A stretch of 15,617 nt of DNA from an uncultured Clostridia bacterium (lineage in GTDB: Bacteria; Bacillota; Clostridia; Christensenellales; Borkfalkiaceae). This document shows, in pieces, positions 6,436 through 13,046 of the stretch; position 1 is the stretch's first letter, and each line of letters opens with the position of its first letter. The notes beneath the pieces were generated by a model that had not been told where the DNA came from, did no database searches, and saw nothing but the letters and a program-made list of their open reading frames with translations. The stretch is from positions 1-15,617 of the forward strand of contig CAKQKA010000040.1 in the NCBI GenBank assembly GCA_934247855.1, read 5' to 3'. Position numbers and translations under genes: made by a program.

Positions 6436-6501
6436 ATTATAACAGACTATTTTTAAATACATAGTCAAGCGCGTGTAAACACAATGTAAAGTTTATGTAA
6501 A
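6436..6501 (-). promoter_or_regulatory. PHO box and promoter of the phosphate cotransporter
   Basis: Read on the minus strand, three TTTACA hexamers (6501-6496, 6490-6485, 6479-6474) and a fourth, TTGACT (6468-6463), follow each other with five-base spacers, an exact 11-bp period. This matches the TT(A/C/T)ACA direct repeats bound by PhoP in Bacillus. A perfect -10 TATAAT (6441-6436) predicts a start near 6429, placing the nearest hexamer at about -34 to -39. The -35 at the proper distance is poor, as expected for a promoter that needs an activator. Confidence 0.82.
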
Positions 6502-6557
6502 TTTTTAAATGCTTTGCCTTGTCAGCACATGGTTTAAGTCGTCGAGCCCCTAAAAAA

Positions 6558-6573
6558 CGACCTATAGACCGAC
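6558..6573. repeat. CGACCTATAG-family intergenic repeat, copy A
   Basis: CGACCTATAGACCGAC, flanked by a run of A on the left and a run of T on the right, so the whole block is nearly self-complementary. It shares its core with copies at 6629, 8353 and 9778. Confidence 0.7.
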
Positions 6574-6628
6574 TTTTTTCCTTTTAAAGATCTTTTTTAT
6601 ATTAAAACCTTTTTTTCGGACAAAAATC

Positions 6629-6661
6629 AGCCTGCATGCCGATAATCGACCTATAGCCCTG
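6629..6661. repeat. CGACCTATAG-family intergenic repeat, copy C
   Basis: It aligns along its length with the terminator copy at 9778-9808: AGCCT, then CC, one base, ATAATCGACCTATAG and CTG. Here the left arm is changed (TGCATG instead of TATAGA), so the long stem cannot form. GTTTTTTC follows on the plus strand. It looks like a decayed terminator copy. Confidence 0.65.
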
Positions 6662-6681
6662 TTTTTTCTTCTCTGTTATTA

Positions 6682-6727
6682 TCCGGGAGGCATGCCCGGA
6701 AGGATTTCATAACGGGCAAGATTTTTT
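6682..6727 (+). promoter_or_regulatory. Two overlapping alternative hairpins with a T tail
   Basis: TCCGGG (6682-6687) can pair with CCCGGA (6695-6700). GCCCG (6694-6698), which overlaps that second arm, can instead pair with CGGGC (6713-6717), followed by AAGA and six T. The two hairpins exclude each other, as in an attenuator, but the second stem is only five pairs. They lie upstream of the promoter at 6758, so they would act only on a transcript begun further left. Confidence 0.35.
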
Positions 6728-6757
6728 CTATAACATAAAACATTTTTTCTCGTCGTG

Positions 6758-6786
6758 TTGACTAATAAACGACGATATGTTAAAAT
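6758..6786 (+). promoter_or_regulatory. Sigma-A promoter of the phosphodiesterase gene
   Basis: TTGACT (6758-6763), a 17-bp spacer and TAAAAT (6781-6786) give a start near 6793. The -35 lies inside an inverted repeat, TCGTCGT (6750-6756) and ACGACGA (6769-6775); a third copy, ACGACGA, is at 6803-6809 just after the predicted start. Confidence 0.75.
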
Positions 6787-6865
6787 TTAACCGTTAAAGA
6801 AAACGACGATCGGATAAACCAGAAAAGAACATATCGGATTAATTTGTCGCAAAATGGAAAAAACA

Positions 6866-7687
6866 ATGAAAAAAATATTATCTTTAATAACGGCGCTGAT
6901 ACTGATAACGACCGGCATTTTTGCAGTGCCGGCTTGCGGAAACGATAATAATTCTATCAGCGATACGGAGGAAATTATGGATACGATAAAAATCGACAAA
7001 AAAAACGTGCTTATGATTGCACACAGGGGTTTAAGCGGTTTAAAGACCGAAAACACATTGAATGCGTTTATTGCTGCGGGCAAATGCTCTTACTATGGCA
7101 TAGAGACCGACGTACATGTTACCAAAGACGGAAAATATGTGATTTCGCACGACGATAACCTCTCCCGCGTTTTCGGCTTGGACGTTAACATTCACACCGC
7201 AACATACGAGGAACTCAGAAAAATCAGGATAACCGATAAAGAAACGGGCGAAGTTCTGACCGTTCCGTCGCTTCGGGAATACCTTGACGTATGCAAAAAA
7301 TATAACAAAGTAAGCATCCTCGAACTTAAAGACGATTTTAACAAGCAACAGCTTGAAGAGATTATTCAAGAGGTTGAAGACGCAGGAATGAGCGATAAAA
7401 TCGTATACATTTCTTTCTCTGCGGAGGTGCTTAAAAAAATGCGTGAACTATTGCCGACCGCAAGCCTTCAGTTTTTAACAGGCGAAATAAACGACGAGAA
7501 TATAGATTTTATGGTAAAATATAATCTCGATATCGACTCCCACTACCCCGCTTTGAACGTGGAAAATATTAAACTTTTAAAACAACGCGGCATAAAGATC
7601 AACGGCTGGACTGTAAACGACGAATTTGCGGCGCAAAATCTTGTCGATCTCGGCGTAGATTACATTACGACCAACATTCTCGAATAA
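6866..7687 (+). CDS. Glycerophosphodiester phosphodiesterase lipoprotein
   Basis: 273 residues from the ATG at 6866. That start gives a standard lipoprotein signal peptide (MKKILSL...) and has GGA seven bases upstream; the ATG at 6854 would add four residues and lacks a ribosome binding site. Lipobox VPAC, lipid-bearing Cys24. The GDPD fold follows with catalytic motifs HRG (His53, Arg54), ENTLNAF, E.D (Glu80, Asp82) and HD (His95). The family hydrolyses glycerophosphodiesters to glycerol 3-phosphate and an alcohol; as a lipoprotein it would work outside the membrane. It diverges from a PHO-box-controlled phosphate transporter, suggesting phosphate or glycerol-phosphate scavenging. It has its own promoter, and I see no PHO box on its side. 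Confidence 0.9.
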   Translation: MKKILSLITALILITTGIFAVPACGNDNNSISDTEEIMDTIKIDKKNVLMIAHRGLSGLKTENTLNAFIAAGKCSYYGIETDVHVTKDGKYVISHDDNLSRVFGLDVNIHTATYEELRKIRITDKETGEVLTVPSLREYLDVCKKYNKVSILELKDDFNKQQLEEIIQEVEDAGMSDKIVYISFSAEVLKKMRELLPTASLQFLTGEINDENIDFMVKYNLDIDSHYPALNVENIKLLKQRGIKINGWTVNDEFAAQNLVDLGVDYITTNILE

Positions 7688-7797
7688 TATATTTGTAAGC
7701 GGCGCACCGTTTTCCATAACACCCCGCACTTTTTGCGCAAAATTGCGTTTTAAACATTTACCGAACAAAAAAAATACTATAAATACCGAGGTGAATT

Positions 7798-8226
7798 ATG
7801 AAAAACAAAACCTTGCTTTACATGAACAGGCTATTGGCTTTTATCGCTTTTTTAATAGTATTCGGGCGGGTATTATACGACTTCGGAGCGGATCGGGTAT
7901 TTGAAAAAGGCTTCAAACCCTACGTCGACTATACAATGGCGTATGTATTTATCGTATTCTATTTGGCATTGCTGATTATGTCGCATTGTTACGTCGGAGC
8001 AGTGTTTTATTCTAAAAAGCCGTATATTATCGCGGGGAGCATATCGGCGGGCTTTATAACCTTTATGTGGGCAATAGTCGGTATAATGTATTTATCGGAT
8101 GACACAATGGCTTTCGCCGGCACTACGGGCGATATCGTTTTTATGTGCGCCATTACGCTACTTTCGCTTGCGATAGGAGTTATATACTTTGCGTCGGCAA
8201 TTACATTCGAGAAAAAACGAATATAG
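7798..8226 (+). CDS. Four-helix membrane protein of unknown function
   Basis: 142 residues, with hydrophobic segments at about 10-28, 45-68, 75-98 and 108-132; short basic ends suggest the N-terminus is inside. I do not recognise a family or a catalytic motif. The start is clear: GAGGTG followed by AATT and the ATG. It follows the phosphodiesterase gene by 110 bases with no convincing terminator between them, so both may share a transcript, and a strong terminator follows at 8247. Confidence 0.8.
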   Translation: MKNKTLLYMNRLLAFIAFLIVFGRVLYDFGADRVFEKGFKPYVDYTMAYVFIVFYLALLIMSHCYVGAVFYSKKPYIIAGSISAGFITFMWAIVGIMYLSDDTMAFAGTTGDIVFMCAITLLSLAIGVIYFASAITFEKKRI

Positions 8227-8246
8227 ACTTGGAAAACCTTAAACTT

Positions 8247-8275
8247 AAAACCACTCGCTCGGCGGGTGGTTTTTT
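8247..8275 (+). terminator. Rho-independent terminator after the four-helix protein gene
   Basis: AAAACCACTCGC (8247-8258) pairs with GCGGGTGGTTTT (8262-8273), allowing one G-T pair, with a three-base loop, and runs into TTTTTT. It lies 20 bases past the stop. Confidence 0.92.
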
Positions 8276-8283
8276 AACACGAT

Positions 8284-8329
8284 AAAAAAAACCGAAGCAA
8301 CTTGCTTATAATCGCAAGCAATTTCAGCT
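8284..8329 (-). terminator. Second terminator of the ribokinase transcript
   Basis: On the minus strand TTGCTT pairs with AAGCAA (8320-8315 with 8306-8301). An outer AAGC/GCTT pair (8329-8326 with 8297-8294) flanks it with unpaired bases, followed by CGG and seven T. It lies downstream of the stronger hairpin at 8353-8396. Confidence 0.65.
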
Positions 8330-8352
8330 TTTTGTTATATATCAAACAACAC

Positions 8353-8396
8353 AAAAAACGACCTGTAAATGGCAAAAGTCCGCCTATAGGTCGTTT
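8353..8396 (-). terminator. Terminator of ribokinase, built from CGACCTATAG-family repeat (copy B)
   Basis: On the minus strand AACGACCTATA (8395-8385) pairs with TACAGGTCGTT (8367-8357) over eleven positions with one mismatched or wobble pair; inside it GGC/GCC can also pair. Six T follow. It is 44 bases past the ribokinase stop. The stem carries the repeat core found at 6558, 6629 and 9778. Confidence 0.85.
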
Positions 8397-8439
8397 ATTT
8401 AATATTTCGAGTTAATTTTACACGAGAATTATACTGTTT

Positions 8440-9294
8440 TTATTCAACTTCTTTTCTTGTCGGAATAGATTGCTGCGCGCCCTTTCTTGTGCAGGCAATC
8501 GATGCCGCTTTGCTGCCGAACGCGCAAGCTTCTTCCAGCCCCATTCCCTCGGCAAGTCCTACGGCAAGCCCGCCGCAAAGCGTATCGCCAGCCGCCGTCG
8601 TATCTACGGCTTTAATTTTTATGCATGGATAAATCTTCGCGTCCTCCTTGTCTGCGATTTCATACCCGCGGGAACCGAGCGTAGTGACGATTTTTTTAAT
8701 GCCGGAATCAAACAATGCGTCTTTGCCGCCGAATATTTCAAGTTCGGTTTCGTTTGGCGTAATCAGATCAACGTAACCGAAATATGCCGAAATATCTCTG
8801 TTTGCCGGTGCAGGGTTGAGTATCGTAAACATACCCTTTGCCTTTGCCTGCTTTAAGCCGTAGCCTATAATATCTATGGGATTTTCAAGTTGCGTAAGGT
8901 AGATATCGCCCTCTTTTGCCGTCTTTAAAAATTCATCGATATCGGCTTCGGTCAGCAACGCGTTCGCGCCTTTTTCCAGAATAATCCTATTGTTTCCGCC
9001 GGTTATAACGATAACCGCGATACCCGTGGAAGCGTCGTTGCACTTTTTAATATGCGATACGTCCGCACCCGCCGCCGACAGATTTTTAATAAGCGTTTCG
9101 CCGAACAAATCGCCGCCGACCGCGCCGCACATTGCAACGTTTCCGCCAAGTTTTGCCGCAGCCGTAGCCTGATTTGCTCCCTTTCCGCCACCGTTCATAA
9201 TAAATCCGCTTCCCGTAAGCGTTTCGCCCTCTTTCGGCATATACGGTGCTTCGATGCACAAATCCATATTCAAACTTCCGACAATGTAAATCAT
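8440..9294 (-). CDS. rbsK: Ribokinase (PfkB family)
   Basis: 284 residues, slightly short for the family. The PfkB signatures are present: NGGGKGANQA (34-43) in the N-terminal sugar-binding region and DTTAAGDT (231-238) with catalytic base Asp237 and the anion-hole residues; NPAPA (160-164) and TPNETE (179-184) are also typical. The enzyme phosphorylates D-ribose at O5 using ATP. GAGG lies four bases before the ATG, rather close. No ribose transporter, RbsD or LacI-type regulator is in the window, so it appears to be a stand-alone gene. Its promoter has a perfect palindrome over the start site and another upstream. A related sugar such as deoxyribose cannot be excluded as substrate. Confidence 0.92.
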   Translation of the reverse strand: MIYIVGSLNMDLCIEAPYMPKEGETLTGSGFIMNGGGKGANQATAAAKLGGNVAMCGAVGGDLFGETLIKNLSAAGADVSHIKKCNDASTGIAVIVITGGNNRIILEKGANALLTEADIDEFLKTAKEGDIYLTQLENPIDIIGYGLKQAKAKGMFTILNPAPANRDISAYFGYVDLITPNETELEIFGGKDALFDSGIKKIVTTLGSRGYEIADKEDAKIYPCIKIKAVDTTAAGDTLCGGLAVGLAEGMGLEEACAFGSKAASIACTRKGAQQSIPTRKEVE

Positions 9295-9395
9295 ACTACC
9301 TCACAATCGGTTTTAATTTTTTTATAAACCCTTACGTATTTCATTCCGACAAATATATTGCTTTTCAAGGATACGCCTTGCTGATATTTTTTCAG

Positions 9396-9460
9396 TGAAG
9401 TTGACTTCATTATGCATTGTACCGATTTTTTTGTCAACAACATTTTAAAGCGTTTAAAAT
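9396..9460 (-). promoter_or_regulatory. Ribokinase promoter with two operator-like palindromes
   Basis: On the minus strand TTGACA (9437-9432), a 17-bp spacer and CATAAT (9414-9409) predict a start near 9402. A perfect 6-2-6 palindrome, TGAAGTTGACTTCA (9396-9409), covers the start site, the position for a repressor. A second perfect palindrome, ATTTTAAA-GCG-TTTAAAAT (9442-9460), lies just above the -35 and is centred near -49. The second has the A/T-rich arms around a CG-containing centre seen in some LacI-family sites. The regulator is not encoded here. Confidence 0.8.
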
Positions 9461-9770
9461 TATTCGGTCGCAAATTTTTAAAAAACAATATAAAATGCTT
9501 GTTTATCGATAAAAAAACGACATGTCGGGCAGCATTATTCGGTCGGTCAGTTCGTTTTTACTTAGAACTCGGTCTTGCTTTGTTGGTCATCGAAGTCTTT
9601 TGCCCGAAGCAGTAACGCAGCAAGGCAATGTATATAACCCTAAAAGAATTTTGCGGCATAGCTGCAAGCATGACGAGGCTCGTTGGTGATTACAGGACTG
9701 AATAGACCTTATCGGTCATTCAGGTCTGCAATCGCCGACAGAAACAAAGTCAGGCGAAGTATATAAGCAG
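9461..9770. other. Non-coding, hairpin-rich intergenic DNA
   Basis: No frame here has both a ribosome binding site and a convincing product; frames are broken by stops. The stretch is full of self-complementary pieces: TTTATCGATAAA (9502-9513), CGACATGTCG (9519-9528), TTGCGGC-ATA-GCTGCAA (9651-9667), and a 12-pair stem with two bulges at about 9696-9726 (GACTGAAT.GACC with GGTC.ATTCA.GTC). The 12-mer ATTATTCGGTCG occurs at 9459-9470 and 9534-9545. GTATATAA recurs near 9630 and 9759. It could be a small RNA gene ending at the hairpin at 9778, or a decayed mobile element. No clear promoter supports the first. Confidence 0.5.
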
Positions 9771-9771
9771 C

Positions 9772-9808
9772 AAAAAAAGCCTATAGACCAATAATCGACC
9801 TATAGGCT
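9772..9808 (-). terminator. Terminator of the ABC/Ig-like gene cluster (CGACCTATAG-family copy D)
   Basis: On the minus strand AGCCTATAG (9808-9800) pairs perfectly with CTATAGGCT (9786-9778) around a 13-base loop and is followed by six more T. It lies about 35 bases past the stop at 9844. On the plus strand a T run also follows after GAC, so it may stop transcripts from both sides. Confidence 0.88.
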
Positions 9809-9843
9809 GACTTTTTATATGAATTAAGCGCTCACATTTTTAT

Positions 9844-12087
9844 TTAACCTGCGTAGTTAAGGTTAAGGAAAATAACCTGACCTAAATTCGCACCCTGATA
9901 TTCTATATCCACGACTATAAATCTGTGGGTGGTGTCTTTACCTTTAAGATCTTTTACGTTGATGGTAAAGTTATCGTCCTGATTGCCGTAAACGAATTGT
10001 GTACCGTTCACGGTTTCTTTCGGATCGGAACTGTATACGTTGTTGAACTTAAACGCATAGAAAATCATCTTGCCGCTATCCGCCTTGAAATTCGAAACAA
10101 CGTCCGGATATTGGCTGTACCCTGCGAGAATACCATTGATAAGCGCAGGAATTATTCCGCCTTGCCAGTTATTCATATACGGGCTTATTTCGGAATAATC
10201 GCTTTCCACGACCGTATTGCCGAGGAAGGTAATTTTTTGCATTTCGTCAAAATTCATACCCGCTTTGTAGTTTTTATCGGGAGTCATTTCTATACCGAAC
10301 GCGCCGCAGTTTTTATACTTGATATCTTTAACGGTAACAATGCTTGCCGCTATTTCGATTCCGTTATCGTAACAATCCTCTACCGTAACGTTTTCTAAAA
10401 GACCGTTGACGGCGTGGGATACTCTCATACCGTTGCAGAAGCCGCTGATCTTAACGTTTTTGATTGTCGGGTAAAACACAGCGTCTATCCCCGTTTCGCC
10501 TATAAGCAATGCTCTTTGTGTACGGCAATACATAGTTCCGCCGTTTTGTTCTTTATAATAATCGTCGGACTGATAGCCGTTATTTCCTTTCAGAAGAAGA
10601 TCGGATATTTCCACCGAGTAAGTTTTTCTCGTGTTACCGTCCGTGCATACTCTGATAATCGGCTGAATTCTTTTGTTATCTCCGCTTGAAATACGCGAGC
10701 CGGAAAAATCGATTGTGTAATTATTGCCCATTAAGCGGAAGTTTTTGTTGATGACGTTAATACGTTCCGCATCGATATCGTTATAGTTTTTACCCGTCTG
10801 ATTTTTAATCGTTTCGGGAACAAGCGAATCGGTCGAAAGGTTTACGATATTGATAATTTCGCCTTTATATGCCGAGCCGTTTGCAAGGTTCTTAAGTTCT
10901 TCGTAAGTCGCAACGTTAATGCCGTCGTTCACATCGAACGTGTAAGAAACGCTTGTTTCGCGCTTACTGCCCGAGTTTGACGTAGCGGTAACGGTTATAA
11001 GCCCCGTTTTGTTGAACTTTATTTTTCCGTTCGTATAACTTGCAAGATTTTCATCTCCGTCGGCCTTACTGAAGGTTACATCGTGGTCTTCGCATACACC
11101 TTCGCCTATCGCGGTTACAGCAAAATCGAGATCGTCGCGCATGCCGAAAGAGAAGTTCATTCCGTTTCTTTTTTCAAACGCTTCGGAAATACTCAAAGCA
11201 TCGGGTGGAACGATTACGTTTACCGTAGCCGTTTCTACCGCGCTGGTTCCTGGAACGCTTGCTTCGACGACTGCGGTACCGTGCGCTTTAGCTTTAAGCG
11301 AACAAACCATGCCGTTAGGTTCGATCTCAAGGAATTCCGCGCCGGATATAACTTTAAAATTCACCTTCAGATCTGTCGTCTCAACGCTTTTTTTATACGT
11401 TTTTACAGTAAGAACAGGCGTTGCCTGCGTATCATTTTTATCGATCGAAACGTTGTCTTTATTATAAAAAATTACCACATCGCTCGCAACGTCTACCGTA
11501 AATACCAGTTCGTTGCTTTCTACATTTCCGCAAACGGCTTTTACTTTAACCGTAGCGCCGACTGCCGCACTTTCGCTCACGCTGAGCACGTTACCCGAAA
11601 CGGACGCATAAGCTTCGCCCTTGGTAATCTTCCATTCGTATTTTACCGTTGCGTTTGCGGGTTGTACGGCGGCCTGCAACGTAGCTTGCCCCCCGCGCGA
11701 AATCTTATCGGTATCCTTGGTCGCCGTGATAGAAGTTATGGGAATATCTTTAACGGTTATGCTTATAAAAGCGGTGGCAACATCTTCATATTCCGCAAAA
11801 ACGATTATTATCGATCCGGGTTTTGCATCGGCCTTTACCGTAAGTACGCCGGTAGCCGCGTCGATGGTAGCATAATTTTCGCCCGAAGCGATTTTGTAAA
11901 CGACGCCGGTCGGATTTTCAACGTCTTTCACCGCAACGGAAAGCTCAAGGCTTTCGCCGGGCATAACCGAAACGATTCCGTCCTTAGTTGAAAGAATCGG
12001 CTCAGGCTTAGCTTCGCCGCATGCCGCAAAGCACACAAGTGAAAGTAACATACATAACGCAAGCGTTATAACGCCATATTTTTTCAT
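9844..12087 (-). CDS. Large surface lipoprotein with Ig-like repeats and a beta-helix-like region
   Basis: 747 residues. Signal peptide with lipobox FAAC, lipid-bearing Cys23. Residues about 25-385 are a string of about four bacterial Ig-like (Big_2-type) beta-sandwiches; each has the pattern of a 'constant' strand, an 'A.ID..TGVLTV'-like turn and a final 'V.V' strand. Residues about 390-670 start with a TYEELKNL segment and continue with repeated short N/D/G-rich strands (for example NGLLENVTVEDC, ASIVTVKDIKYKNC) typical of a right-handed parallel beta-helix, as in polysaccharide-binding or -cleaving proteins. I see no catalytic residues I can name. It is the last gene of a four-gene unit with an ABC exporter, 37 bases after the preceding stop; AGGAG precedes the ATG. 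Likely a cell-surface binding or adhesion protein. Confidence 0.82.
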   Translation of the reverse strand: MKKYGVITLALCMLLSLVCFAACGEAKPEPILSTKDGIVSVMPGESLELSVAVKDVENPTGVVYKIASGENYATIDAATGVLTVKADAKPGSIIIVFAEYEDVATAFISITVKDIPITSITATKDTDKISRGGQATLQAAVQPANATVKYEWKITKGEAYASVSGNVLSVSESAAVGATVKVKAVCGNVESNELVFTVDVASDVVIFYNKDNVSIDKNDTQATPVLTVKTYKKSVETTDLKVNFKVISGAEFLEIEPNGMVCSLKAKAHGTAVVEASVPGTSAVETATVNVIVPPDALSISEAFEKRNGMNFSFGMRDDLDFAVTAIGEGVCEDHDVTFSKADGDENLASYTNGKIKFNKTGLITVTATSNSGSKRETSVSYTFDVNDGINVATYEELKNLANGSAYKGEIINIVNLSTDSLVPETIKNQTGKNYNDIDAERINVINKNFRLMGNNYTIDFSGSRISSGDNKRIQPIIRVCTDGNTRKTYSVEISDLLLKGNNGYQSDDYYKEQNGGTMYCRTQRALLIGETGIDAVFYPTIKNVKISGFCNGMRVSHAVNGLLENVTVEDCYDNGIEIAASIVTVKDIKYKNCGAFGIEMTPDKNYKAGMNFDEMQKITFLGNTVVESDYSEISPYMNNWQGGIIPALINGILAGYSQYPDVVSNFKADSGKMIFYAFKFNNVYSSDPKETVNGTQFVYGNQDDNFTINVKDLKGKDTTHRFIVVDIEYQGANLGQVIFLNLNYAG

Positions 12088-12124
12088 AATCTTTATCTCC
12101 TGATAAATTTTGTTTTGAATTTGG

Positions 12125-13036
12125 TTAATAAATCAACGTTACCATGGCTGAATAATCGTTTTCGCCATCAATTATCCGGGCTTTTACGACTATTGCTTTA
12201 TTTTTAGCCGTCACGGTTAAAACGCCGTTGTCTATGGTTGCATGTTTACCGCCGGATTCGATAACAAATTCAACGTCGGCAATAGTTTTGCCATCTATAT
12301 TGACCACAAGATATTCTTTCAGATCGATTACTTCGTTGTCTATACGCCATAAATCGCCTGCGCCCTCCGGCTTGTTAAAGAACAACGGCGCGCCGCCTTC
12401 CACTCTGATATGGCAACGGGCCTCCAGTTTGCCGTCCACCGTCGTGGCGACAACGTAACCTTCACCCTCTTTTATTCCCCTTACGGTACCGCTTTGATCG
12501 ACCGTTAAAATGTCCTTATACTCGTCCGGCACGGAGAAAACAACGCGCTTATCGACTGCCGTTTCCGCATATACGTTAACTTTCAAAGTTTTCTCTTCTC
12601 CGACGCCTATAGAGACGTCGCTTGCTTCGAACTCCACGCGCGAAACGAAATCGTCGCGCACGCTGACGGATATGACAGCCGTTTTGTTGCCGTTTTCGGA
12701 TGTTACGGTCAAAAGCGCGCTGCCGTAATTATATCCTTTAACAATCAATCCGTTTTCATTGCTCGATACAAGGCATACGGTTTCGTCCGATGAAATAACC
12801 GAATAATTCTTGTTTGTCGCAAGCTGCGGCAAAATTCTGACGAAGATGTGTTTTTCTTCGCCTTTTTGCAGTCTGAAAAGTTTATCCCTCGAAAGCTTAT
12901 CGTCGGCTTCGTCATATAACTCTACCTTTTCCACTGCAACATAGTTAAAATCGGAATAAACCTGCCCCAGCAGCGATATAACGACTATTAAAAACAGCGG
13001 TAACACGAGAAGGATGGAAATAACTACTTTTTTCAT
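12125..13036 (-). CDS. Membrane-anchored protein with Ig-like domains
   Basis: 303 residues: one N-terminal membrane segment (about 4-25) without a lipobox, then an external part made of about three Ig-like (Big_2-type) domains (about 32-130, 131-212, 215-303). The second has the clearest signature: VSIGVGEEKTLKVNV, then TVDQSGTVRGIKEGEGYVVA. No enzyme motif is visible. TAAGGAGG lies before the start and overlaps the stop of the permease gene (10-nt gap), so it is co-translated with the ABC transporter. Its position suggests an accessory subunit of the transporter or a tethered partner of the lipoprotein encoded next. Confidence 0.8.
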   Translation of the reverse strand: MKKVVISILLVLPLFLIVVISLLGQVYSDFNYVAVEKVELYDEADDKLSRDKLFRLQKGEEKHIFVRILPQLATNKNYSVISSDETVCLVSSNENGLIVKGYNYGSALLTVTSENGNKTAVISVSVRDDFVSRVEFEASDVSIGVGEEKTLKVNVYAETAVDKRVVFSVPDEYKDILTVDQSGTVRGIKEGEGYVVATTVDGKLEARCHIRVEGGAPLFFNKPEGAGDLWRIDNEVIDLKEYLVVNIDGKTIADVEFVIESGGKHATIDNGVLTVTAKNKAIVVKARIIDGENDYSAMVTLIY

Positions 13037-13046
13037 ATTTTCCTCC

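Noticed and set aside
9295..9345. A short upstream frame (MKYVRVYKK...) ending at the ribokinase start
   Set aside because: It overlaps the ATG as ATGA, which suggests coupling, but its ribosome binding site is very weak and the product is 17 residues; not enough to call.
9412..9615. A 67-codon plus-strand frame in the intergenic region
   Set aside because: Its start lies within the opposite promoter, there is no ribosome binding site and no recognisable domain.
11083..11991. A 302-codon plus-strand frame
   Set aside because: Antisense shadow of the Ig-like lipoprotein; composition rich in Tyr, Arg and Phe is typical of an opposite-frame artefact.
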